DNA from: CAWKGV01 sp963849305
Lineage (GTDB): Bacteria; Pseudomonadota; Alphaproteobacteria; Acetobacterales; Acetobacteraceae
DNA length: 64,000 bases
NCBI GenBank assembly: GCA_963849305.1
Contig: CAWKGV010000005.1
Location: forward strand, 62,001-126,000
Direction of reading: 5' to 3'
In this document: piece after piece, positions 9,178 through 17,212 of the stretch
Numbering within the stretch: position 1 is the first letter of the stretch
How the letters are laid out: every line of letters starts with the position of its first letter
The notes under the pieces: generated by a model
The model's input: the letters and a program-made list of their open reading frames with translations, nothing else
Told to the model about the DNA's origin: nothing
Databases searched by the model: none
Position numbers and translations under genes: made by a program

Positions 9178-10552
9178 ATGGCGGGGGTGATCCAGATGAG
9201 CGATCGGGAACTGACCCGACTGCGTGTGATGATTGATCTCGTGGATGACCGGCTTACCGTTGATGCCGCTGCGACGTTGCTGGGGCTGGGTCGGCGTCAG
9301 ATTTACCGCCTCCGCCGGGCATTTTCGGCGGATGGCGCGGCCGGTCTGGCGTCGCGCAAACGCGGCCGGCCGAGCAACCGCAAGCGTGGCGAGACCTTCC
9401 GGGCCACGGTGCTGAGCCTGGTGCGCGACCATTACATCGACTTCGGACCCACACTGGTGGCGGAAAAACTGATCGCACGCCACGGTCTGCGGATCGGTGT
9501 CGAGACGCTGCGGCAATGGATGATGGCGGAAGGGCTGTGGGTCGATCGCCGCCACAAACTGCCCTCGCCGCATCAGCCGCGACGACGGCGTGAATGTCTG
9601 GGCGAACTGGTGCAGATCGACGGTTGCGAACACCGCTGGTTCGAGGACCGCGGCGAAATGTGTACTCTGCTAGCGTTCGTCGACGACGCGACCAGCCGAT
9701 TGATGCGTCTGCGGTTCGTCGCGTCCGAGTCCGCGTTCGATTACTTCCGCGCGACGAAGGATTACCTGGAGACGCACGGCAAGCCCGTGGCGTTCTATAG
9801 CGACAAGCACGGCATCTTTCGCGTCAACGCCAAGGACGCTGATCGGCGGCGATCGTATCACGCAATTCGGCCGGGTGCTGGCGGAGCTGAACATCGACAT
9901 CATCTGCGCCAACAGCCCGCAGGCGAAGGGCCGCGTCGAGCGCGCGTTCGGCACGTTGCAGGATCGGCTGGTGAAGGAGCTGCGCCTCGCCGGCATCTCG
10001 ACGATTGAAGCCGCCAACGCCTGGGTGCCGGCATTCATGGCCGATTACAACACGCGGTTCGGGCGCGATCCGGAGAACGCCAAAGACCTGCACCGCAAGC
10101 TGACCGAGGCGGACGACCTGAGCGAGGTTCTCGCCTGGCGGGAGGAACGCACTGTCACGAAGAACCTGACCCTGCACTACGACCGCATGATGCTCATGCT
10201 GGATCCGACGCCGTTTGCTCGCGGTCTGGTGCGCAAGACGGTCGATGTGGTGAACTACCCAGACGGCCGGTTCGCGGTTCAGTACGAAGGAGTTTCATTG
10301 CCGTTCCGGAAGTTCGACAAGATCCAGACCGTGGATCCTGGTGAGATCGTGGAGAACAAGCGGCTTGGCGCGGCACTGGCAATGGTGAAGCAGCACCAGG
10401 ACACCTACGAGCCGCACCGGCGTCGCTATCACCGGGCGCGGCAGCGGCCGCCGAACAACCTGGAAGCACCGGGCCAGCCGACAAAGGGACGGCCATCGCG
10501 CCAGATCGCGGCTGCGGTGGCGGCAGAACGCCGGGCGGCGGCAGAACTCTGA
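9178..10552 (+). pseudogene. ISNCY family transposase, frameshifted
   Basis: DDE-type transposase with an N-terminal helix-turn-helix (RLTVDAAATLLGLGRRQIYRL), Arg-rich linker (SRKRGRPSNRK) and RNase H-like core: first Asp in LVQIDGCEHRW, second in LAFVDDATSR, Glu in KGRVERAFG. The 5' part reads to FRVNAKDA, then an extra base near 9841 shifts the frame; the 3' part resumes as IGGDRITQFGRVLAE and runs to 10552. Copy 2 has the corresponding junction in frame (KDAIGGERVTQFG), which fixes the site. The frame change is not at a slippery heptamer, so programmed frameshifting is unlikely and the transposase is probably inactive unless the indel is an assembly error. An ATG at 9196 is an alternative start. 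Confidence 0.85.
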
Positions 10553-10849
10553 CGACACGAACCACGCTCGCCGCCTGTTCCTCCGGCCTGAGCCAAGCGT
10601 GCCACGGTGCCCGCTCCGGGGAAGGTCCGGTGCTCGCCGTCCTCGCCATGCTCGCGCCGAAGTGGGCGCTGCGCGTGGCTCCGGGTGGCTCCGCTCCTCC
10701 CATCCCCTCCACTGCGCGCCGCGGCCCTGCTGTTGTCAGGCCGGGACGGGAAAGCAGGCGTCTCAACCGAACTGGAAAGCTGCCCTGGCACGCGACAGGG
10801 TGTCATCTCTACTTGGCGCACCGCGACATTTCTAACGGGGAGGGAAAAA
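10553..10849. other. Non-coding 3' tail of IS copy 1
   Basis: Lies between the transposase stop and the right inverted repeat. It contains a sub-terminal site (GACATTTCTAACGGGG, 10825-10840) and a further TGTCATCTCTACTTGGCGC block near 10801-10819 resembling those of copy 2. I see no gene in it. Confidence 0.6.
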
Positions 10850-10874
10850 GTGACTTTTCAATCGGGGGCTTACA
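10850..10874 (-). repeat. Right terminal inverted repeat of IS copy 1
   Basis: Read on the minus strand it begins TGTAAGCCCCCGATTGAAAA, matching the left end at 23 of 25 bases. Confidence 0.85.
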
Positions 10875-10879
10875 TGGCG

Positions 10880-10930
10880 TGTAAGCGCAATATACAGATG
10901 TCACCCCTCTGCAAAGTAGAGATGTCATCC
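10880..10930 (+). repeat. Left terminal inverted repeat of IS copy 2
   Basis: Contains GCAAAGTAGAGATGTCATCC at 10911-10930, which recurs inverted at the right end (12481-12500), plus an outer TGTAAGCGCAATATACAGA block. Confidence 0.7.
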
Positions 10931-10961
10931 TCTTGGGTCTTGGGGTCCCGGGAGCGGTGCC

Positions 10962-12309
10962 GTGGCGGTGATGTCGATGAGCACGCAGGAGTTCAGTCGG
11001 CTTGAGGTTCTCGCGAGTGTGCGATCCGGCCGGCTGCGCGTTGGCGACCCGACGCGGTTGATCGGCGTCTGCCGGCGTCAGGTGTTGCGGTTGCTGCGTG
11101 GGCTGCGCCAGGACGGTGCACCCAGCCTGGTCTCCAAGCGTCGTGGCCGGCGCAGCAATCACCGCTTGCCCGATGCGGTTCGCGAACTGGCCCTGACGAT
11201 CGTGCGCGGGTACTATCGCGACTTCGGACCGACGCTGGCGGCCGAGAAGCTCGCCACGCTGCACGGCCGCACCGTCTCGCGCGAGACGCTGCGGCAATGG
11301 ATGATCGCAGATGGGCTCTGGGTCGATCGGCGACATCGGCTGCCCTCGCCGCATCAGCCCCGCCGACGGCGTGAATGTCTGGGCGAGCTGGTGCAGATCG
11401 ACGGCTCGGAGCACGCCTGGTTCGAAGACCGCGGTCCGGTATGTACACTGCTCGCGTTCATCGATGATGCGACGAGCCGGATCATGGTGCTGCGCTTCGT
11501 CGCCTCGGAGTTCGGCGTTCGACTATTTCCGTGTGACCGCGGCTATCTCGATGCGCATGGCAAGCCGGTCGCGTTCTACAGTGTGACAAGCACAGCATTT
11601 TCCGGGTGAACAGCAAGGATGCCATCGGCGGTGAGCGTGTGACGCAGTTCGGCCGGGCACTGGCCGAGCTGAACATCGACATCATTTGCGCTAACCGGCC
11701 ACAGGCGAAGGGGCGCGTCGAACGGACGTTCGGGACGCTGCGGGACCGGTTGGTGAAAGAGCTGCGTCTCGCCGGAATATCGACGCTTGCGGCCGCGAAC
11801 GAATGGCTTCCCGGCTTCATCGCCGACTACAATACGCGCTTCGGCCGTTTGCCGGTGAACGGCAAAGATCTGCATCGGCCAGTGTTGTCCCGCAAGGACC
11901 TCGATGAGATCCTGCCGTGGCGAGAGGAACGAACCGTGAGCCAGAATCTGACCCTACACTACAATCGAATGATGCTGATGCTGGCTCCGACGCCACTGGC
12001 GCGCAGCCTCGCACGCCAGAAGATCGACGTCGTGAACTATCCCGATGGCCGCTTCGCGGTTCGGTCCAACGGCGTCGATCTGCCGTTCAAGGTGTTCGAG
12101 AAAATCCGCACGGTCGAGCCGGCACGATTGTGGAGAACAAGCGGCTGACCGAGGTCCTCGCACACGTGCGGGCGCAGCAGGCGGCTTATGCGCCGAACCG
12201 ACTCCGCTACGACCCGGCCCGGCAACGGCCGCCGAATAATCTGGAAGCGCCCGGGTCGCCGACCAAAGGGCGCCCTGCGCACGGGGCGACGGCAGGGCGG
12301 GCAGCCTGA
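10962..12309 (+). pseudogene. ISNCY family transposase, multiply frameshifted
   Basis: A homologue of the 9178-10552 transposase with the same HTH, GRRSNHR linker and DDE core (LVQIDGSEHAW, LAFIDDATSR, KGRVERTFG). By comparison with copy 1, four indels are visible: an extra T near 11511 and a missing base near 11533 (mutually compensating around AFDYFRVT), a two-base GT insertion near 11582 before DKHSIFRVN, and a missing base near 12124 before TIVENKRL. The first start is GTG at 10962. Four lesions in one gene make this a true pseudogene more convincingly than the single-indel genes elsewhere in the window. Confidence 0.85.
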
Positions 12310-12479
12310 TCGCACGGCGTGACGAGAATGCAGGCCGCGGGCGTCGGCCTCAAGGGCTGCGCCACGCGCACCCGCTGACGCGGGCTGCGGCCCTTGACCC
12401 CGCCGCCCTCACCCAGCCGCGGGCTGTGATGCCGTGGACGCCGCGATGTGTTTGATGGGCGGGCGAACGCGGGTGCCCA
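12310..12479. other. Non-coding 3' tail of IS copy 2
   Basis: No coding potential is recognised. From 12331 the sequence is the first copy of a ~200-bp direct repeat whose second copy is at 13742-13941. Confidence 0.6.
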
Positions 12480-12531
12480 GGATGACATCTCTACTTTGCG
12501 CGCCGGGTGACATTTCTATCTTGCGTCAACA
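12331..12531 (+). repeat. Direct repeat, copy A (IS right end)
   Basis: Nearly identical to 13742-13941: both begin CAGGCCGCGGGCGTCGGCCT, run through CCGCGATGTGTTTGAT and end in the IS terminal sequence. Differences are scattered substitutions and a small indel. Confidence 0.85.
12480..12531 (-). repeat. Right terminal inverted repeat of IS copy 2
   Basis: Inverse of the left end, with the inner block exact over about 20 bases and the outer block imperfect. Confidence 0.7.
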
Positions 12532-12699
12532 TACTCACGGTTGACTGTCCAGCCGCTCGAGCACCTGCTCGGTGAGGGCCTTGGCCGTCGTCGTCGACCT
12601 CCGCGGGCAAGGTCCTCGACGATGGTGAGCTCGACCGCCTGGCGTTGCGCCAGATCGACCGCGAGCGGCTGCCGCTGATGCAGGTTGTTTAGGCGCTGG

Positions 12700-12933
12700 T
12701 CAGGCGCGATCCCTCACAGCGTTGTCGCCCTTCGCCCGGGCACAGTGCGCGCAGCAGTAGACGCTGCCGCCTTGTTCGACGCCGTGCCCGATGATGCGGC
12801 AGCCGCAATATGAACAGGTCGGCGCCAGCGCCTGGATCGCGCACTCGAAGCTGTCGAAGGTGTGCGTGCTACCGTCCTTCGCTACCTGGAAAGCCTTGTC
12901 GTAATCGTTTCCGCAGGTCTCACAAACGGCCAT
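12700..12933 (-). CDS. Small Cys-rich (metallothionein-like / zinc-ribbon) protein
   Basis: A 77-residue cytoplasmic protein starting MAVCETCGNDYDKAF, with a C-x2-C pair near the start, a lone Cys in SFECAIQ, then TCSYCGCRIIGHGVE and YCCAHCARAKGDN. Its nine Cys and several His resemble short bacterial proteins annotated as prokaryotic metallothioneins; zinc or copper binding is inferred. The start at 12933 follows a good GGAGAG site. A longer frame upstream to 13086 overlaps the next gene and is Arg/Gly-rich. The gene stands alone beside IS debris. Confidence 0.7.
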   Translation of the reverse strand: MAVCETCGNDYDKAFQVAKDGSTHTFDSFECAIQALAPTCSYCGCRIIGHGVEQGGSVYCCAHCARAKGDNAVRDRA

Positions 12934-13025
12934 GTGACTCTCCTGCTGTTCGCTCCCGCTGAGCAGGGGAGACTTGGTTCGACTTCCGCGCGCGGACCCG
13001 ATGCGACCCGCGCCGAAGTCCGCGT

Positions 13026-13370
13026 CTAGCGCTGCCCGGGATCCCCGCCTCGCAGGGGCGTCTGGGGATCCTCCTGGTCCTCCCACTGGAAGGAGGTTTC
13101 CTGAGCGTGCCTGGTGGACGTGGGCAGGCCAGTAGGACGGGCATCCGTGTCCCGCTCGCGTGACGGCCGGCGATCGATTGGCGCTGGCCGTCCGGCGCCG
13201 GTCACCCCGGTGCGGGCCGGCGGGTCGCTGGCCGGGAAACTCTCCTCGGACGCCTCATCCACGAGGCTGCCAAGATCCTCTTGTCGTTCCAAAATATCGT
13301 CGCCTCCATCGCTGGCAGGAGATCTCTGCACGATACGCGCGGGGGGCGCCTCCGTGCTACGCAGCTTCAT
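13026..13370 (-). CDS. Small SFPASDPP-motif protein (paralogue 1)
   Basis: A 114-residue hydrophilic, acidic, probably disordered protein with no signal peptide. The core DEASEESFPASDPPA is followed by DTDARPTGLPTSTRHAQET and WEDQEDP. A second gene at 49326-49625 shares SFPASDPP, DARPTGLPT, RHAQET and QWEDQE in the same order, so these are paralogues of a short family often seen near stress genes; function is unknown. It lies just upstream of the Cys-rich gene on the same strand. No clear ribosome binding site was seen, so the start is uncertain. Confidence 0.6.
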   Translation of the reverse strand: MKLRSTEAPPARIVQRSPASDGGDDILERQEDLGSLVDEASEESFPASDPPARTGVTGAGRPAPIDRRPSRERDTDARPTGLPTSTRHAQETSFQWEDQEDPQTPLRGGDPGQR

Positions 13371-13741
13371 CGTTCGGCAACCCGCGACGGCCTGGGTGCT
13401 AATCCCAACACGCCGCGCCTACGGGTGGGTTCTGCTGCTCCGACACCTCGTCATGCGGAGCGCCGCCCGCAAGGGGACCTGGCGCAGCGCGACGCTAAGG
13501 GGACGCTTTATTGCAAGGCGTGAGCTATGCGCCAAGCAATTTGCTGCACCCGCACGAAATTCGCTGCCTGAAGTTGAAGTTGACCCGGTTTGGTGGAGCC
13601 CATCACGTTGTCCGCTTGTTCGCGGAGGCCCGGAGGCTTCTCCTGGAGAAGCCTCTCGACGAGGTTTGTGTCGGCGGGGACGGGCCACCTCGAGGTGCGC
13701 TGCTGTTTTCGGATCGCGTGGCTGACGAGCGCCTCCGGCGC
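13371..13741. other. Region without a recognised gene
   Basis: No convincing coding sequence. It holds a strong inverted repeat at 13633-13655 (GAGGCTTCTCC / GGAGAAGCCTC, 11-bp arms, one-base centre) and runs into the orphan IS end at 13742. Confidence 0.5.
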
Positions 13742-13941
13742 CAGGCCGCGGGCGTCGGCCTCAAGGGCTGCGCCATGCGCACCCGCTGACGCGGGCTGCG
13801 GCCCTTGACCCCGCCGCCCTCGCCCAGCCGCAGGCTGTGATGCCGTGGACGCCGCGATGTGTTTGATAGCGGGCGAACGCGGGTGCCCAGGATGACATCT
13901 CTACTTTGCACGCCGGGTGACATTTCAATCTTGCGCCGACA
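13742..13941 (+). mobile_element. Orphan right end of a third ISNCY-type element
   Basis: About 200 bp nearly identical to the right end of IS copy 2 (12331-12531), including the GATGACATCTCTACTTTGC block and the terminal block. No transposase or left end accompanies it. It could be the scar of a deleted element or half of a recombination event between IS copies. Confidence 0.75.
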
Positions 13942-14012
13942 TTGGGAACGATGATGAGGCGCCGGCAGCGCTCTCTCGACCGACGAGCGAGCCGGGTTCT
14001 ACGGACGATCGG

Positions 14013-15107
14013 TCAGCCGACCCGGAAACGATCCAGCGCCGCGCCGTCGAAGGCCAGCCCGAAGCCGGGCGCGCTCGACAGCACCAGTTCGCCGTTCTCG
14101 ATCGGGGGCGTCCGCTCGAACAGCTTCAGCATCCAAGGCATGTATTCGACCGTGAGCCCGTTCGGCACGGCGGCGACCAGATGGGCGTGGAACTCCGGCA
14201 TCAGATGGCTGACCACCGGCAGGTTGAACGCCTCCGCCATCGCGGCGACCTTGAGCCATTGGGTCACGCCGCCCACCCGCACCAGGTCGATCATGACGAT
14301 ATCGACCGAGCGCGCCTCGATCATGTGGCGGAACGGCACCGGTCCCCAGACATACTCCCCGCCCGCGACCGGCGTGGCCAACGCCGCGGCGACCCGGGCC
14401 AGGCCCGGATAATCGTCGGCCGCGGTCACGTCCTCCAGCCAGAACAGGCCCACATCCTCGATCCGCCGGCCGAGGTCGATCGCCTGCTCGACCCGCCAAC
14501 GCTGGTTGATGTCGCACATCAGCTTCACGTCCGGCCCCGCCGCCTCGCGCACGAGCCGCGCCCGCCGCACCTCGTCGGCCGGGGTTGGCCGGCCCGGCAG
14601 GGCAAGCTGCATCTTCATCTCGGTGAAGCCCGTCTCCGCCAGTCGTCGCGCCGCCTTGGCCGCCGTCTCGTCACTCAGCTCGCGCCGCAGCGCGCCGGAG
14701 GCGTAGGTCGGCACCCGCTCGCGCGCGCCGCCGAGCAGCTTCCACACCGGCTGGCCGAGCGCCTTGCCCTTGATGTCCCAGAGCGCGATGTCGATCGCCG
14801 CGCTGGCGAGATTGAAGATGCCGCCCGGTTCGCAGCCGCCGGCGGCCTCGCGCATCCGCCGCGCGATCGCCTCCGGGCGCAGCGGGTCGTGCCCGAGCGC
14901 CACCTCGCCGAGCGCGTCCACCGCCGCCCGCAGCGCGCCGGTCAGCCGGCCGGCGAAGAAGGTAAGACCGATGCCCTCGATCCCGTCGTCGGTGGCCAGG
15001 CGCAGCGCGACGACCGGGCGCATCGTCCCCGCCCGGGCGGGCGCGTCGGCCAGCGGCTCGTCCTCGGGGATGCTCAGGATGGCGGTCTCGATCCGGGCAA
15101 TCTTCAT
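14013..15107 (-). CDS. Mandelate racemase/muconate lactonizing enzyme family protein
   Basis: Enolase-superfamily enzyme, 364 residues: N-terminal capping domain (to about 120) and TIM barrel. Visible motifs are KMQ at the end of strand 2 (EMKMQLAL), metal ligands in CDINQRW, FWLEDV and GGEYVW, and the late VSHLMPEFHAHL with a catalytic-type His. These enzymes abstract the proton alpha to a carboxylate, acting as racemases or sugar-acid dehydratases; substrate is unknown. The second base position carries Gln rather than the usual Lys (K-x-K), so it is not a canonical racemase. A second superfamily member lies at 53816-54916. No co-transcribed partner. Confidence 0.85.
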   Translation of the reverse strand: MKIARIETAILSIPEDEPLADAPARAGTMRPVVALRLATDDGIEGIGLTFFAGRLTGALRAAVDALGEVALGHDPLRPEAIARRMREAAGGCEPGGIFNLASAAIDIALWDIKGKALGQPVWKLLGGARERVPTYASGALRRELSDETAAKAARRLAETGFTEMKMQLALPGRPTPADEVRRARLVREAAGPDVKLMCDINQRWRVEQAIDLGRRIEDVGLFWLEDVTAADDYPGLARVAAALATPVAGGEYVWGPVPFRHMIEARSVDIVMIDLVRVGGVTQWLKVAAMAEAFNLPVVSHLMPEFHAHLVAAVPNGLTVEYMPWMLKLFERTPPIENGELVLSSAPGFGLAFDGAALDRFRVG

Positions 15108-15245
15108 AAGTTCGCAACCTACTCAACAGTGTGGGATCGCGCCACCCGACACGCGCCCCCGTGTTTCGGAAAATGCCAAGGCTGCCGTCCTCCGCGCAAT
15201 CGCCGGAGCCGCAAGCTGTTTCCTCTACTGGTGAAGGTCTCCGAT

Positions 15246-15797
15246 ATGGACATGCTGAAACTTCTCGGGGCGGCGGGTCTCGCCGCATCGCTCTTCGCCG
15301 CTCCGGTTTTCGCGCAACACAGCAGTAACAGCAACGACACCAGCGCCAACTTTGCGAAGCTGGCCCACTCGCAACTGCCCACCGGTCCTCAGGCGCCCGA
15401 AGGCGTCAACTACGGCAATAACAACGGCACTGGCGGGTTTGCACAGCCCATCTACGGCGGGCCTGCCGCAATCGGCAACCACACCGGCGCCTGGGAGCCC
15501 AGCTACAACGACAACCGCGTCACCGCCGGCCATGTCGGCGGCTTCGTCGACAACAACGGCACCCATTATGGAGGCTTCGTCCATAGCAACGGCCATACCG
15601 GCGGTTTCGCCAACGAGAACGGCACCCACACCGGGGGCTTCGTCCATAATACCGGCGCGCACCCCGGGGGCTTCGTGAACAGCGGCGCCCATACCGGGAG
15701 CTTCGTCAACGATGAGGGCACCCATTACGGCGGCTTCGTGCACAACCAGGGCACCCACAACGGAAGCTTTGCCAACGAGGGCGGCCACAATGGTTGA
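15246..15797 (+). CDS. Secreted Gly-rich tandem-repeat protein
   Basis: A 183-residue protein with a Sec signal peptide (residues 1-23, LAASLFAAPVFA then Q), a spacer of about 75 residues rich in Asn/Gly, and from residue 98 to the end eight tandem repeats of 10-11 residues with consensus GGFV-x-N-x-G-T-H-x (for example GGFVDNNGTHY, GGFVHNTGAHP, GSFVNDEGTHY). The regular GGF/GTH spacing suggests a beta-solenoid-like or amyloid-like exported protein; the His could bind metal. I do not recognise a named family. Start chosen for the signal peptide and the GAAGG site upstream. Confidence 0.75.
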   Translation: MDMLKLLGAAGLAASLFAAPVFAQHSSNSNDTSANFAKLAHSQLPTGPQAPEGVNYGNNNGTGGFAQPIYGGPAAIGNHTGAWEPSYNDNRVTAGHVGGFVDNNGTHYGGFVHSNGHTGGFANENGTHTGGFVHNTGAHPGGFVNSGAHTGSFVNDEGTHYGGFVHNQGTHNGSFANEGGHNG

Positions 15798-15809
15798 TCG
15801 AACAGCCGC

Positions 15810-15905
15810 TTACTTCCGCATTTCGAAGCGGTAGGGGCTGGCGCTCTTGGTCGTCGGGTCGAGCGCCAGCCGGTGCTCGAGCGGCGGGAAAGCGCGGCTG
15901 CGGCG
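15810..15905 (-). pseudogene. C-terminal remnant of a ScfR-type regulator
   Basis: On the minus strand the sequence reads RSRAFPPLEHRLALDPTTK then SASPYRFEMRK and a stop at 15810-15812. This is nearly identical to the last 30 residues of the regulator at 27710-29104 (RSRAFPPLEHRLALDPTTK, ATSPYRFELRT). Only the tail is present; upstream sequence no longer matches. It is the leftover of a second copy of that gene or a duplicated fragment. Confidence 0.75.
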
Positions 15906-16002
15906 ATCTGACGCCAGCCTTGCCGATCAACTAACCAAGTGAGTACCGATCGGCAGACTGGTCTCTACCCCGTTCGATCCGTTTGTTTCGAGCTCGCCCC
16001 TA

Positions 16003-16866
16003 ATGGCAACGTTCCCGCAAATCCATCAGCAAGACGCCCCGCCGGAGATCGCGGCGATTTATGCCGATATCCAGGCAGTCTCCGGCGTGCCGACGGTCAA
16101 TCTCATCTGGCGGCATTTCGCGGCCCTGCCCGGCGTGCTGCCCTGGGCTTGGGCCGCGGTCTCATCCCTGGTTGGCTCGACTGCGATCGATGCGGCACGG
16201 CGGCGCATCGCCGCGGCCATCGCGCTGCCCCAGGTCGCCCCGCTCAGAACAAGCGCGTGGCGCGCCGCGGGCGTCGGGGCGGAAGCGATTGAAGACCTCA
16301 CAACAGTGGCCGAGGCCTATGTGCGCGGCAATCTCACGAACATCATCGCGCTCACCGCGTTGCGACGACGGCTGGAGTGTCCAGATCAACCGCCGTCACG
16401 CATTCCGGTTAGCAAGGCTGGCGCGCGGGCACTGGCGCCGCTTCGTCCATTGCCGCGCATCGATCACCTCGAAGCCGGCCTCGCCGCGCGTGTCCGCGCC
16501 TTGGCCGCACGTCACAACGGCACCGGCGCTGGTGTGATCCCCAGCTTGTACCTGGAGCTGGCCCACTGGCCTGGCGTGATCGAAGCCCTCCCGGAGTGGT
16601 TGTCCGAGCTCTATCAACCGGAAACGTTGCGGGCGGCCAGGGCAGCCACCTGCCGGTTGGCTGAAACGGAAGCGGAAGTCCTGCTTCCGCGTCTGGGTCC
16701 GCGGCCGGAGGGGCTCGCCGCCATGCAGCCGGCGTTGCAGCGTTTCACCCGTCTCGTCATCCCGGACCTGATCCCGGTCTGCATCGCGCTGCGCCGTTTA
16801 CTTCCGGAACATAACTCAGCGATATCGTACGGAGGGCACGTCACCGACCTCAGCCCAGGAACCTGA
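16003..16866 (+). CDS. DehI-like 2-haloacid dehalogenase family protein
   Basis: A 287-residue soluble, mostly helical protein. The pattern APPEIAAIYADIQAVSGVP then VNLIWRHFAALPGVLPWAW, repeated in weaker form in the second half (APLRPLPRIDHLEAGLAARV, PSLYLELAHWPGVIEALP), matches the internally duplicated DehI (group I haloacid dehalogenase) family. DehI itself cleaves carbon-halogen bonds of 2-haloacids of both configurations; whether this member does so is unknown. It stands alone; no RBS stands out before the ATG at 16003. Confidence 0.75.
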   Translation: MATFPQIHQQDAPPEIAAIYADIQAVSGVPTVNLIWRHFAALPGVLPWAWAAVSSLVGSTAIDAARRRIAAAIALPQVAPLRTSAWRAAGVGAEAIEDLTTVAEAYVRGNLTNIIALTALRRRLECPDQPPSRIPVSKAGARALAPLRPLPRIDHLEAGLAARVRALAARHNGTGAGVIPSLYLELAHWPGVIEALPEWLSELYQPETLRAARAATCRLAETEAEVLLPRLGPRPEGLAAMQPALQRFTRLVIPDLIPVCIALRRLLPEHNSAISYGGHVTDLSPGT

Positions 16867-16869
16867 CCT

Positions 16870-16977
16870 CTACGGTATGACGATGTCGAGCAGCGGTGCG
16901 TATTGCTGCGCGCCGAACAGCCGGCCGGTCTCGTCGCCGGTGAGGAACTTGATCGTGGCGGTGCGCGGTCGCGGCAT
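16870..16977 (-). pseudogene. C-terminal remnant of a DUF4387 gene
   Basis: A 35-codon minus-strand frame ends LFGAQQYAPLLDIVIP and stops at 16870-16872. The intact DUF4387 protein at 20491-20805 ends TFGAQQYAPLLDISIP. Only the tail matches; the preceding TIKFLTGDETG is weakly similar at best. It is probably the scar of a second, deleted copy. Confidence 0.6.
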
Positions 16978-17196
16978 GACGGAAGACTACACCGAACAGA
17001 ATTGCTCAGAATAACTGTTCTGGGCAATTTCAGCACCGACAGACCGCGCTTTTCGGGGCAAAGCGGCCATCCCGCACGCCCCGCTTTTCACTGTAATGAG
17101 CAATTCAGCCGATCAGCACCAGTTCCGGCCGCACGGGGCCTTGCACGTCAAAATCGCCTTTGGCGAGCATCCAGCAATTGACACTGCGGGAAATCA

Positions 17197-17208
17197 GTGT
17201 ATATGCAC
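17197..17208. promoter_or_regulatory. Operator-like site upstream of marR-type gene
   Basis: GTGTATATGCAC, a near-palindrome of form GTG-n-ATAT-n-CAC, five bases before the regulator's ATG. The same site occurs inverted before the next gene (17652-17663). Likely autoregulatory binding site. Confidence 0.6.
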
Positions 17209-17212
17209 ATTC

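Larger units (their letters stand above)
9090..10874 (+). mobile_element. ISNCY-type insertion sequence, copy 1
   Basis: A complete element bounded by 25-bp terminal inverted repeats at 9090-9114 and 10850-10874 that match at 23 of 25 positions and begin TGTAAGCCCCCGAT. Internal sub-terminal repeats (CCCCGATAGAAATGTCAC at 9121-9138; inverse counterpart at 10825-10840) are likely transposase binding sites. It carries one transposase gene, frameshifted once. No convincing target duplication flanks it; its right end lies only five bases from the left end of copy 2. Confidence 0.82.
10880..12531 (+). mobile_element. ISNCY-type insertion sequence, copy 2 (degenerate)
   Basis: A second, diverged element in the same orientation, only five bases after copy 1. 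Its long imperfect terminal inverted repeats (10880-10930 and 12480-12531) contain two conserved blocks in each end: a sub-terminal AGATGTCACCC-like block and an inner GCAAAGTAGAGATGTCATCC block. The transposase is broken in four places. The right ~200 bases recur alone at 13742-13941. Confidence 0.75.

Noticed and set aside
9838..9845. Programmed frameshifting in the ISNCY transposase
   Set aside because: No slippery heptamer or following hairpin, and the related copy 2 is in frame at this point.
12532..12699. Possible gene fragments on both strands (a tail ending LPLMQVV on plus; LTEQVLERLDSQP on minus)
   Set aside because: Neither strand gives a recognisable family and the two readings overlap; left unassigned.
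13511..13789. A 92-codon plus-strand frame between the SFPASDPP gene and the orphan IS end
   Set aside because: TTG start, runs into the IS repeat, no domain pattern.
13917..15245. A long plus-strand frame continuous with the Gly-rich repeat protein
   Set aside because: The first ~440 codons are antisense to the enolase-superfamily gene and Arg/Ala-rich; the signal peptide at 15246 marks the true start.
15540..15797. CRISPR-like regular repeats
   Set aside because: The regularity is in the coding repeats of the Gly-rich protein; no identical direct repeats with unique spacers are present.
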